Below, in pieces: positions 9,270 through 19,596 of a stretch of 64,000 nt of DNA (position 1 is the first letter of the stretch; each line of letters starts with the position of its first letter). The stretch is from Planococcus citri (Eukaryota > Arthropoda > Insecta > Hemiptera > Pseudococcidae). The notes beneath the pieces are model-generated. The model was not told the DNA's origin. It saw only the letters and a list, made by a program, of their open reading frames with translations, and ran no database searches. The stretch lies in NCBI RefSeq assembly GCF_950023065.1, contig NC_088681.1, positions 43,310,836 to 43,374,835 of the forward strand, given 5' to 3'. Made by a program: the position numbers and the translations under genes.

Positions 9270-10724
9270 AAGTAATCGAATACAAGTATTCAACTTGCAA
9301 AAAGGCCGGTTAAAATTTCATTTTGGTTTTGATACATTCACGTAAATAATATTTTGTTATTTTATATTATAGGTATTTTATTTGATTGATTATATCTGGA
9401 TTCTCGATGCACACAAATGTAGTAATTTAGTAGCATTTCATTACTTTTCAATACATTCATTTTTTAAAACGTATTCTTCTGTTCTTTCAATCTCTTTGTA
9501 CAAAATTTTTTGATGCTTAATTTTTGAGGTAGCAGATTGTAGGTTGGTGTGAAACCTACACTTGCAAATTTTCGAGAAAAAATTATGATTATTTGTGTCT
9601 TTACTCTTTAAGTATATTGTTCAAATTTTTTCAAACGCAGAGAAACATTTTTGACTTTGATATTTTAAATTTCCATTTTTCGCACTCGCACAAGATTTTT
9701 TTACTCTATACATAATTTTATTTGTTACGCTGCAAGTAAGTCAACACAAGGGGCGGAGCGACCAGGAGTCAGAGGGTTCTACCCGCTCCCCTTGCTTGAA
9801 TATTTTGGAAGTTGGCAAAAGTTGACAATTTTGAATGATAAGTTGGCAAGTTGGTAATTTCAAATGTTCGATGATGAACTGACAACTCTAAAATTTTTAA
9901 AAATCACTATTTTTCAAACGTAATTTCTCAAAACAATTTTGCCCTCGCACCGCCATCGCCAGCTTCTCTTAGTGTTTTTGAATTTCGAAACACTCAAATC
10001 TCGTGAGGTACATGTCATCATTTTTATCTATGAGTAGGTACATTTTATATCTTTCAATATTTTCCCAGCCTGAATCTATTCAACAGCATTCGACAATGTT
10101 TTTGTTTATCGATTTCCACCTGTTTATCTGCATATTTGTGCTTTGTATTTTGCTTCATATCCCTGTAGCTTTTATTGTAGTTGAACTATGTATGTGCCAC
10201 CGACAATATGGCAATTATGAGTCTGCACTTCTCAGACATTCAAACTTGTTACAAAATGATCTCCAAAGTAAGTACCTAACCTACTTGATTAGAAATATTC
10301 CCTCGTGATAACACAGAGTTTTGAAAAAATGATTATTAAATTTGCTAACCCAAATAAAACACTACAGGACAAACAAGAAAAGAAGTATTTGTAAGTATGA
10401 TGTATATTATGTAATATAGCCATAGCCAATCATAAAATGCAAAATCGTATAATGTAAATTCAAAAGAAAAAATAAGAATACAACGATGAAAAATTCATGT
10501 CAAATAATTATCAATATAATAAAAATTTCAAAATACCTATGTATGGCAATGCAATGAAAACAAAAAGAAACCTCATTTAGAAAAAATAAAGGTGCCAAAA
10601 TCGGAAAATTACTCATACCTACATTACGAGCGAGAACTTAGCGTAGGTAAATGGTAACATGGTTATAAAATCATTTTCTCGTCTCACGTTATTGTAGGTA
10701 TGCACACGCGAAAAAAATGACATC
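9270..10724. other. Duplicated 3' flank of A unit and spacer
   Basis: Positions 9300-9960 match, in inverse orientation, 660-1200. Positions 10240-10470 match 7983-8200. An open frame of 101 codons at 10003-10308 has no recognisable features and is not called. The rest is AT-rich without a supported gene. Confidence 0.5.
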
Positions 10725-10928
10725 CTATTTGTAAAACCAATACATACATGTTCCATTTCCAGTTTCTTCCGTTTCATCTTGAATAGCACAAAATCCTAAG
10801 CAGCAATCTCCTGGGTCACCATCAAATTTGCATGTATCTCCTGGTCGGATACAGTCAGCAGAAATCGTTGATGGCATCAACACTACGATGGCGGCGAAAA
10901 CCAAAAAGAAGATTTTATAAAAATTCAT
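10725..10928 (-). CDS. B-family secreted knottin-like peptide, intact (67 aa)
   Basis: Starting at the MNFYKIFF methionine (10926-10928), the peptide has a 24-residue signal (ending STISA) followed by C-x6-C-x8-CC-x3-C-x13-C and an aromatic tail MYWFYK. The ORF is open to 10970, but paralogues fix the start. The last loop is longer and more acidic (two glutamate-rich clusters) than in the other B copies. It lies on the minus strand, opposite to its B-family relatives. Function unknown beyond a probable extracellular cystine-knot peptide. Confidence 0.85.
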   Translation of the reverse strand: MNFYKIFFLVFAAIVVLMPSTISADCIRPGDTCKFDGDPGDCCLGFCAIQDETEETGNGTCMYWFYK

Positions 10929-11051
10929 AATGAAAATAACGCGTTTGAAAAAACTGCAGAAAAAAAACACACTTGATGCGAGTAGAATGTTCTAGTTTTG
11001 TTGAGAGCAAAACTATGATTATGATTTTTAATGAAAGTATGCATGCCAGTG

Positions 11052-11059
11052 TATTTATA
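11052..11059 (-). promoter_or_regulatory. TATA box of the B-family gene at 10725
   Basis: TATAAATA on the minus strand, about 125 bp before the ATG. This spacing matches the other intact copies. Confidence 0.6.
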
Positions 11060-11702
11060 CGTAAATTTAGGTAATTTTTTAAGCAATAAAACAGCAGTAA
11101 TTTTGTATCTATTCTGGACTATAATATGAAATTAGTCATTAATTTGGGCAATAAATCATTGAATAAAAGTATGTAGTACATATGTAGGTACCTACATACA
11201 AATAGAAGTGTCGCAGCTGTCACACCTTACTGAAGAGCTACAATATTATGAGCAGTTAAATTCACTGCAAAACAAAATTTTCCATTAGAATATCATTATT
11301 TTCACATCTCTTGGGCTACAAACTGTAAATTTTTTTAATAGGTAGTACATATTTCTGAAAAATAATTCATTTTCCCAAGTTTATTTCTCATAATTCGTTT
11401 ACTATACGTATGTAGGTATTGTAGGTATGTATTTCATAATAACTAGGTAAGCAGGTAGATATGGGTGTGCGTTTTAAAGTGACAAACTGACCAATAATTC
11501 AATCGCGATAAACAATAATGCACGACTATGCATTATTACCACGCTTGAAATATTCCCGCACTAGAAAATCGTAAAAAAAAAATAGAGTACCTAAGTCAAT
11601 AAAAATGAGAAGGTTTTCGGAAAGCCCATAATTTTTGCTGAAATCCTTCAAAATTTTCTTAGAATTTCAATAACTGAATTAGGTACCTAAATACACAGAT
11701 AA

Positions 11703-11709
11703 TATAAAA
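11703..11709 (+). promoter_or_regulatory. TATA box of C-family gene 1
   Basis: TATAAAA lies 148 bp before the ATG. The sequence after it, including CATAATTCTCAA and CAGCAAGTTG, is conserved before the paralogue at 16379. Confidence 0.6.
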
Positions 11710-11850
11710 ACATTGTGTTTCTAAACGAAAAAATCATAAAGCATAATTCTCAATGTAATCCAGCAAGTTGACTAAGAAAATAGCAAAATTGGTTTTTCGT
11801 AAAATTCGACATTTATATCAAGAGTCTAATTCACCAGCCACTTTTCTAAT

Positions 11851-12033
11851 ATGCAATTCGGCAAAATATTTTTATTCGCTTTCGTTATCGGTTTCGCGAT
11901 CTTGATGCAATCGATGGTATCAGGAGCTTGTCTCGGACCAGGAGCCGTTTGCCAACCAGATGGGAGCAGAGGAACATGTTGTTCTGGATACTGTAAGAAA
12001 CCCGAAAATTGGGCCGAAGGAAATTGCACATGA
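11851..12033 (+). CDS. C-family secreted knottin-like peptide 1 (60 aa)
   Basis: The signal peptide begins MQFGKIFLFAFVIGF and ends near residue 25. The mature part has C-x6-C-x8-CC-x3-C-x10-C with the family phrase PDGSRGTCCSGYC and ends right after the last cysteine (one T). It is a close paralogue of the gene at 16379, including 5' and 3' UTR-like flanks. The loop before cysteine six reads NWAEGN in both. The coding part is unspliced. Probably extracellular. The charged changes between the two copies fall in the first loop and the fifth loop. Confidence 0.87.
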   Translation: MQFGKIFLFAFVIGFAILMQSMVSGACLGPGAVCQPDGSRGTCCSGYCKKPENWAEGNCT

Positions 12034-12177
12034 TGCAGATAAGTAAGCATAGAAACTGATACATTATAGAGCGATGTTCGAGATTCGACAATCAATTCTA
12101 CGCAGATTATAAATCATTAACTACATATTTTTTTAACCAATAACCATGAACTTTTCAATTGGAATTACCTATATTTA

Positions 12178-12183
12178 AATAAA
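12178..12183 (+). terminator. Poly(A) signal of C-family gene 1
   Basis: AATAAA about 145 bp after the stop codon, in a block (GGAATTA, then TTTAAATAAACTTATTCGCA) conserved after the paralogue at 16564. Confidence 0.55.
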
Positions 12184-12702
12184 CTTATTCGCATTTAACT
12201 CGTAAGTGCATTTCTTTTTTTCGCCAATTTTTATGATAAGTAGGTACGTAGTTAATCTTCTATCTACTTAATATATTGAAGTGCTATTTTCTTTGTTACG
12301 CCATCACTGCAAAACGGCTGAACGGAAATTCGTGAAAAATGGCTCAAAATGTTCGGCGTAATGCCTAGATGGTTGTACTGAAATTCGCTTTGTGATTAGT
12401 GGCCTTAAAAAGCTGTAATTAAGCTTCAACGTTTTGAAGACGTATCAACTAGTAAACAAACATAAAATTTAATACTTCACAGTTGAACATTTCTCCTTCT
12501 TAGTAATCTAAATCGTAACTCTTTCAAACAAAATTTATAATATGCCGAATCCTGTTGTATTCCAGCAGATGAAAACTTTTCAAATTCTCAAAGCAGTATG
12601 AAAACAATGGTCAAAAATATTTTTTAGACTCGAATACACAGATTTTGAAGAAAACAAAAACAAAAAAACAAGTAGGTATCTGTATCTACCTTATATTAGC
12701 CA

Positions 12703-13663
12703 TCAGAGACGAAACTAGGCATTGTCTGGGAAGGAGGGAGGGGGATGATCAACCAAAAATTGGCCGATTAACATGAGAAAAAATACCAATTTCGCCGAAT
12801 AAAAAACTGAGTTCTTTAATGTGAAATAAAATATGAGAACTCAGCCAATTGAAAATATACTTGATACCTTCATGGGTTACATTCATAGCCTATTATGACT
12901 TATAAAAAATTTTCATTTTCATTTGGTAAAAAAATGAAGTAATCAAACACATTGACCATTGGGCCAAGCATAGCGAGGGTAAAAGCTTTTGAAAATTTTC
13001 ATTTTAATAATTGAAAGAACAATGTTTTTTTTATTGAAAGAATTCGATTTTTTTGATTTAAAAACTCCTGTCCTCGAGCTTAGCTCAGGTATTGTTTGAT
13101 GGTGTTTCTTTTTCAAAATCAAACTCAAAAAAAAAATTGATCCAAAAAGAAACTCCTCACACCAAAAAAAATTGTTTTTCACTTCTCTAAACACGAAATT
13201 TTGAGAGCCTTTGCCTTTACTTCGTTCGAGCCTTTTTGCTTTTTTTCAGACCTGAAATTTCTATAAAACGATCATTCAAATTCTGAAATTTTGAACCCAA
13301 AACAATCAACCTCCTCCCACATGAAAACATTGTTCTTTCACGCATCAAAATACGAATTTTCAAAAGCTTTTGCCGTCGCTACGCTCGACTAATTTGTTTT
13401 TCTTTTGCAAACCAAAAAAATTTCATGTTTGAGGCTTCTAAAAATTGAAAAATTGAAACGAAAATTTTTGATAAGTCATAATAGGTTATAAATATAGCCT
13501 ATTAATTATCTACATACAAGTACATATTACAGCAATTGTCAGAATTGTGTTCTAAAGTGTTTTATTTCACATTAAAAAACTCATATTTATATTTGTAAAA
13601 ATTTGTATTTTTCTCCCATACCGCCCTCCCTTTTAAAAAATGTCTAGTTTCGCCCTGAGTCGC
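12703..13663. mobile_element. Foldback/TIR element, about 0.96 kb
   Basis: The left end CAGAGACGAAACTAGGCATT is matched by an inverted copy at the right (AATGTCTAGTTTCGCCCTG). The inner arms are also inverted: TTTAATGTGAAATAAAA at left against TTTTATTTCACATTAAA at right, and the AAGCTTTTGAAAAT phrases near 12985 and 13360. A CCAAGCATAGCGAGGG motif inside resembles the repeats of the element at 6898. Flanks TTAGCCAT and GTCGCCAT could be a decayed 8-bp target duplication. No ORF of note. Confidence 0.65.
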
Positions 13664-13740
13664 CATTCAAATAAGTTGGCAAATTTAAGGAATAAAAATA
13701 ATGTACTATAATCGGCAAATTTCTCTTTATACACCCCCCC

Positions 13741-13765
13741 CTAGTCAAGTTTCGCCCTAGCGAGT
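13741..13765. repeat. Isolated end of a GCGAAACT-type element
   Basis: CTAGTCAAGTTTCGCCCTAG after a C-run resembles the right end at 13640-13660. It is probably a leftover end of a related element between 13663 and the gag relic. Confidence 0.35.
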
Positions 13766-13774
13766 AAGCAATTT

Positions 13775-14125
13775 ATAACGATTCAAAGTTATTTTTTTTC
13801 TATTGCCAAAATGGTCATCGAACTTATTAATTAAATCATCAAATTTCATTGTATCAATATCAATGTTAAATGGCGAGTATACAAGGATGTTTTTGGATCA
13901 TCTCCGATGTGAAGTAATAATAAAACAACTTTACATTTATCATTTTCATCTCCTAAATTATTAGCGCGGAGAAATATTTTAAATTTTTATTTAAAATTTG
14001 ACCATGCTTGGTTTAAATTCGCGTTGTTAGTTTCTAACAGTTTTGAACGATTTGTCACAATATTCGAACTTGAAGACAAATGCGAATTACTCGCAACTGA
14101 ATTATCTGGATCTGCCATTTATCCA
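13775..14125 (-). pseudogene. Retrotransposon gag relic (Ty3-like), stop- and frameshift-bearing
   Basis: Read on the minus strand from ATGGCAGATCCAGATAAT (start near 14118), the frame gives a gag-like N-terminus with the phrase NLNQAWSNFK, then a stop, then KFKIFLRANN and further sequence. After another shift, the third frame gives KFDDLINKFDDHFG-type residues followed by NRYKL. This order is typical of arthropod Ty3/mdg4-class gag N-terminal regions. The relic ends around 13775, with no protease or polymerase nearby. Family assignment is by motif reading only. Confidence 0.6.
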
Positions 14126-14151
14126 TTTACTTCTGACGCCATGTTAAGATT

Positions 14152-14422
14152 AGATCACGATAATAACTAAAATTTATTTCAAAGAATATTCATAATACAA
14201 ATACAATACCAAAACAACGATTCTAAACTAAACTGTTTACCTACTGTTAAAATTCCGGTAAGATTATACTTGATTTTAAAAAAAACAAATAGGTAAATAA
14301 AAAAAATAAAAATAAAAAACAAGTTATATTTAGAAATAGGTAGTTGGCTAGTTTAAAATCGTTGTTTTGGTATTGTATTATGAAATATTCTTTGAAATAA
14401 ATTTTAGTTATTATTGTGATCT
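14152..14422. mobile_element. Foldback element, about 271 bp with about 75-bp arms
   Basis: TAGATCACGATAATAACTAA at the left and its inverted copy at the right (TTAGTTATTATTGTGATCT) run inward through CAATACCAAAACAACGATT for about 75 bp each. The loop is AT-rich. It lies directly against the start of the gag relic, so it may have inserted there or be part of that element's end. Confidence 0.7.
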
Positions 14423-14590
14423 GATCAAAATTTGCATGTAAACTTGTTTTACTAATACCTACCTTTTACCATCAATTTCGTCTCGATGATTTAAACTAAT
14501 GACAATTCCTACTTCGATGCATAAACTTGATAAATAATTACTCAGAACCCCTCGATCAATCCCCTTACAAAAATTCTCGTACAGGTAAGG

Positions 14591-14597
14591 TATATAT
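14591..14597 (+). promoter_or_regulatory. TATA box of the short B-family gene
   Basis: TATATAT 132 bp before the ATG at 14723, in a block conserved with 4775-5031. Confidence 0.6.
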
Positions 14598-14722
14598 TTT
14601 CGTTTCGTGGCTTTAAAAAGATCACAATTTGTTCGACTCGCAACACAACCAGTTGGTCAAGTGAAAAAAAAAATCCTTCCAGAAAATTTAACTTTTCCGT
14701 CCGTTTACCGTGTTTCGTCGCG

Positions 14723-14875
14723 ATGAATTTTTACAAAGTCTTTTTATTCGTTTTTGTCGCCATCGTGGCGTTGATGCCGTCGATGTCATCTGCTTGTGAA
14801 CCAACTGGAGGCATCTGTGGTGATGATTTGGGAGACTGCTGTTTCGGAACTTGTAAAGATCAAAAATGCGTATGA
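14723..14875 (+). CDS. B-family secreted knottin-like peptide, shortest (50 aa)
   Basis: The 50-codon frame has a 24-residue signal peptide nearly identical to that of the gene at 5032, then only 26 residues with six cysteines in C-x6-C-x6-CC-x3-C-x4-C, the most compact loops in the cluster. The mature part is acidic (DDLGD). The CDS is unspliced, and its 5' and 3' flanks match those of 5032. It has a canonical knot spacing and an unusually short final loop. Probably extracellular; target unknown. It is easily missed because of its size. Confidence 0.83.
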   Translation: MNFYKVFLFVFVAIVALMPSMSSACEPTGGICGDDLGDCCFGTCKDQKCV

Positions 14876-16245
14876 AACGTGCTAATGATACAATTTTCAA
14901 GCGATACAGATACATAAAATTTTGTACGCGGGGACTCGTAAATTTGCATAATTCTCAATTTTATTCATAGCACTTATCAGTACGTAGGTATGTACAATGT
15001 TTGTATCAAGCACTTGTTTTACTTCTCCTTAACGTCCAACAATAATTGTATACTCATAATTTTTATTTTGAATACAGAATGATTACATATTTCGCTTTCT
15101 ATATATTATTTTTATTTTTATTCTCAAGTCTTCATCAAGTAGGTAGGTGGGTAACTACTAGAATTTTCAATCAATGTTGTTCTCAAAATCTTCCATATTA
15201 GAGCCCATTTTTTTTTTTTTGAAATTTGACTTCGTTTAAAAAAATTACTTACCAAAAAATAAATTGAAGATGAATGATCGTGAAATTTTTACAAATCAAA
15301 CTAGATTAGCTATACTGTAAATTAATACATTATTTCAAACATTTTCATCGATTAATTCCGTACTTACAGCTAAAAAAATTTACTCCATTCCAAATTTGGG
15401 TATTTTCCCCTACACGAAATTTTTCGCAAAAATTACGATTATACATCTAGAATGCAGGATTCAGTGATTCACCTTATAAAAGTAGTAACTAACCAAGTTG
15501 TTGAAAAATTTCCGAATTTTGTAGTAGGCATTTTCAATATCCTTGCCCCCCCTCCCACTTTGGTAAAATCGGTTTGCTTAGCCCCTGCATTAGAATATGA
15601 CAATTATCTTATCTCTTTTAGGCTAAAAACATGTACCTACATTGGTACATATTTCTAAAAAATTAAGCTATTTTCACATGACTACCTAGTTGAACTGATC
15701 AATAATTCAGTCGCGATAAACTACAATGTACGACCATTGCATTACCACACTTAAAATATTCCCACTAAGAAATCGAGTGAATAAAAAATAATGTTTTCAA
15801 AAAGCCTACAATTTTCTTGGAATTGCAAGAACTAAATTGGCTACCTAAACACATAGGTTTTTTGCTAATTAATGTCATTATTTAAAGAGAATTTAATTTC
15901 CTATTTTTTGGTATAAAAAAAGTTGAACTTTGACCATTTTCAACGCGACAAATTCAATTTTGATGCATTTTTAACAAAAGGTTGTGAAATCCTGAAAACG
16001 GGTGAAACTGCTACGTAAAAATTGAATTTGCCTCATTAGAAATGATCGAAATTCAATTTTTTTAATTCCAAAAAATACAAAATTGAATTCTGTTTAAATA
16101 ATGTTTTACACATAAAAGCGAAAACACCTTCTGCTTTCGAGTAAAAATTGAGAAACGCAATTTCTATCAGTTTATCTATACTCTCTGTACAAGTGAACCA
16201 GTTTCAGCGCGTAACAGCGCGCTCTAGGTACTGTCGCACAGCCAA
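14876..16245. other. B-unit 3' flank and spacer
   Basis: 14876-15200 matches 5212-5560. About 15640-16378 is partly alike to the upstream region of 11851 (for example AATAATTCA, then TCGCGATAAAC near 15700 and 11500). No further gene or complete element recognised. Confidence 0.5.
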
Positions 16246-16254
16246 TATATAAAA
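16246..16254 (+). promoter_or_regulatory. TATA box of C-family gene 2
   Basis: TATATAAAA 133 bp before the ATG at 16379, in sequence conserved with the C-family gene at 11851. Confidence 0.65.
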
Positions 16255-16378
16255 CCATTCGTTTCTCATAATTCTCAACGTAATACAGCAAGTTGGTCGA
16301 GAAAGTACACAGCAAAATTGGTTTTTCGGAAAATTCTGCATATTACTACAAATCTAATTCATAAGCCACATTTCTAAT

Positions 16379-16564
16379 ATGCAATTCGGTAAAATATTTT
16401 TATTCGTTTTCGTCATCGGTTTCGCGATCTTGATGCAATCGACGATGGTATCGACAGATTGTCTCGGAAAAGGAGCCGTTTGCCAACCAGATGGGAGCAG
16501 AGGAACATGTTGTTCTGGATATTGCAATAAACCCGGAAATTGGGCCGAAGGAAACTGCATTTGA
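16379..16564 (+). CDS. C-family secreted knottin-like peptide 2 (61 aa)
   Basis: A signal peptide (MQFGKIFLFVFVIGF, ending near residue 27) is followed by C-x6-C-x8-CC-x3-C-x10-C with the phrase PDGSRGTCCSGYC, ending one residue after cysteine six. It differs from 11851 by one extra residue before the mature part and by changes P to K in loop 1 and KKPEN to NKPGN in loop 5. 5' UTR, 3' UTR and TATA box are conserved between the two copies, which implies a recent duplication with promoter. Function unknown; secretion inferred. Confidence 0.87.
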   Translation: MQFGKIFLFVFVIGFAILMQSTMVSTDCLGKGAVCQPDGSRGTCCSGYCNKPGNWAEGNCI

Positions 16565-16709
16565 TACAGATAAGTAAGCATAGAAACTGATACATTATCG
16601 AGCGATGTTCGAGGTTCGACAATCAATTCTACGCAGATTATAAATATGTAATTGGTAGGTTTTTTTTTAACCTAACCATGAACTTTTCAATTGGAATTAT
16701 TTATATTTA

Positions 16710-16715
16710 AATAAA
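16710..16715 (+). terminator. Poly(A) signal of C-family gene 2
   Basis: AATAAA about 145 bp after the stop, same position as in the paralogue at 11851. Confidence 0.55.
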
Positions 16716-17051
16716 CTTATTCGCATTCAACTCTGAAGTACATTTCTTTTTTCATCAATTTTTATGATAAGTAATTAATCTATTTACTACATAGATTGAT
16801 GTAATTTCGAAAATACACTCATCATAATATACCAATTGGATCAGGATAAAAACAAACAACCATTAACATTTGAACCCAGCCAGTTTCGTTATAGATATGG
16901 GTAATCATTAATAAAGAATACAAATTGTACGAAAATAACAGTGATAGACGATTACAATTTGGTAATTAGGTACCTATTATTATTTCTGAATCCCCAAAAT
17001 AATCTCGATTAAGAAAATCGAACAATTAACGAACGATAAGTATATCGTAAT

Positions 17052-17764
17052 TGAGGAGGTGGATAGCAAAACGCAATAACTCCATTTTTTGTTTTTTTGG
17101 GAAATTAGGAAAAATTGTCAGGAGGGGAAGGGTGGGGGGTCGAGTTCCGAAATTGGTGTCAAATGAAAGGGGAAGGTGCCACAAATGAAATTTCCACTCA
17201 ATTTTAAAATTTCGGTCACCTGGGTAAGCACAGTGAAGAAAAGAAAAAAAAGTTATTGCGTTTTGAACGCAAAATTTTTTTTTGGTGTTTTTCAGCAAAA
17301 AAACGTACTTTTTATTTGAAAAAATTGAAAAATTATAGAAAAAAACTTATGTTTAATCGAGAATTTTCAATAAAAAACAATTGAAAAACTGGAATGTGAA
17401 ATTCAAACAATTCCTGTGTGTGATATGGCATTCAGAGAGTGGCAACGAAAGCACAATTTTTTTAAGTAACTCCTACCCAACGATTTTCAGTACCCACCCG
17501 ATGAAAAAAAAACAGTGTTACCACATCTGCGCAACTGAAATGTATAAAAAGTAGTGGAGTTATTGCGTTTTGCAAACAAAATCTCATTTTTTAATGCATT
17601 TAGCTCTAAAATCAGACTTGTTTTCCTCGATTGCGCTATGATATTCAACTGATGGACAAAATCTGACACCGGGAATGGATTCCTCGTTGAATTTTACATA
17701 AGGATAGATATCAAACTCAATTTCGTAATTTTGGAGTTATTGCGTTTTGCTATCCACCTCCTCA
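17052..17764. mobile_element. 713-bp TIR element with reiterated terminal motif
   Basis: TGAGGAGGTGGATAGCAAAA at 17052 and its exact inverse ending at 17764 form perfect arms of about 32 bp. The motif GTTATTGCGTTTTG recurs inside at about 17252 and 17560, both in the orientation of the right end. No ORF with recognisable domains. The layout is the same as in the element at 8360. Confidence 0.88.
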
Positions 17765-19594
17765 TTTAGCAAACACCTTTGAAAAAATTAATCGGACACA
17801 TTTCTACTCTGTCAGTAATTTAGGAACTCCACTTCATCCTTCCATCAACTCAATTTTTTATCTCTTCGTACCGTCCCATATAAAAATTCGCCTCTTGGAA
17901 TTAATGCTGAAATTCGAAAAAATATTTACACGAATGCAACGTTCAAAACATACAAAAAATGACCTCTAAAAACGAGATGCTATTTTTTAATAAATGTTAA
18001 TTCCTCTTCCCCCTTCTAATTTGCCCGACGATCGCTCAACTACAACACCCCGAACTTGGTTTAAATCGATATTCCATCATACCATCACACATGGCACCCA
18101 AAATAAAATAACATCACCGCACACACTATCGTTTCCTCGTTTAAAAAAGTAAAAAACCTCCACCATACATCGGTATAAAATTACAATTAAACGTTATTTT
18201 AAAAATCACTACCAATATTAAACCACTTTTCTCCTAATGCACTTCAACAAATAAACAAAACAAAAAAAAACTACTTCAAATCCCGACGGTAAACTCAGCG
18301 GGGGTTATTTTTGACGTCTTACCCTCCAGGGACAAAGGATGCTTATTATCGAGCGCTCTTAATAAACGTACCATTACCAGCTGTGATATTATGTTTTTTC
18401 GGCTAGTTGCGTTAGGCTAATTCACAAACGAGTTGTTCGCGTCCGTCCATCCCTTAAAAATCTGCTTACGCTACTGTGTTTATATTCGCGTAATTTCGAC
18501 ACCTCCCTTCATCCCCTCGTCACTAGTTTTCCAAAACATGAGCTGATACACGGAACTTTTTACTATGTATTGTGCGCGGCGAAATGTAATCAATCTAAAA
18601 ACTCTCACAATTTAGGACACGTTACATTGAAGTGAAATAGAAAAGTAGAAAGAAAAATCCACAATGAGACACTCGTACGCGTACGTATAAGCATAATAGG
18701 TATTAGAAAAAGCACCGTTCACCCACACTCGACTCGTGACGACGTCGTGCTCTTTTCGTCGACTCGAAACCGAGGCAGTCAAATCGACAAAACTTATCGT
18801 CGACGACTTGACAAAAAAAGAAAACTTATCGCACAATTCTCGCAATTCCCAATGCTTCTTTCATCTCTTCATCCAGCAAACCACCAAATATACAGCACTT
18901 TTCTCAATATGCCAACGATTGTATAATTTATTGTCGTTTATCTCCCTCTACTCTTCCATCATTTTCATCGCGAAAACAAGACGCGAGGAAAATACTATCT
19001 ACGAAAAAGAAAATCATCTCGCGTATAAAATTCAACGACGACGAAGATTTCCACGACAAGTTTACGTCGTTTACATAAATTCGAAATTCAACGTAAACGC
19101 GTTTAGTCTCCTCCTGTTTCTTCTTCCTTCAAATCCGAATTCATCCTCACGACGACTTCATCTCGTAAGTTACATTGCGGTGACGAAAATTTCAATAAAA
19201 ACTGACAATTTGCCAAGTTTTACGAAAACTGATTTCTGTACAAATGTTACTCTCATTTTATAAGTTTTATACAGTTTCTCGTTTGGTAAAAAGTGATGCG
19301 AATACTGTCAACATGCAAAATAAAACCTTCCGCGGTTACCAACCCCCATAATGATTTGTCATCTTTTAGCTAACTTTATGTGAGAAGAAGGGAAAACATC
19401 GTAAAATATTACTCAACGTTTAACGACTCATTGTAATAGCACACACAGTCAACCATAAGCACGATATTTCATCAGAAGTAGATTACGTACGAAGGGAACA
19501 AAAAGAGGAAGGTATGAGAAAAGTAAGTATATATTTCTGAAAAGATGTTCAAAACACGTCTGTTGACCTCTAAATTAAGAATACGGGAAGGATA
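17765..19594. other. Unique, less AT-rich stretch without a supported gene
   Basis: The segment 18290-19260 is richer in CG dinucleotides than the surroundings. A 175-codon open frame at 18736-19263 has no recognisable domain or biased composition of a real protein and lacks support. The block could be a promoter, a UTR exon or a conserved non-coding element (for example 18290-18430 with GGGACAAAGGATGC). Confidence 0.35.
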
Positions 19595-19596
19595 TA

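Noticed and set aside
10003..10308. 101-codon open frame with a hydrophobic stretch
   Set aside because: Part of it overlaps a duplicated non-coding block (10240-10308 matches 7983 onward, where the frame is not kept).
11826..12095. Antisense frames over the C-family genes (also 16354-16626, 5030-5289, 14688-14915)
   Set aside because: Shadows of the cysteine-rich coding strands. They are conserved only because the sense strands are.
18736..19263. 175-codon open frame, plus strand
   Set aside because: No recognisable domain, signal or repeat. Open length is explained by local composition, and the opposite strand is also open in parts.
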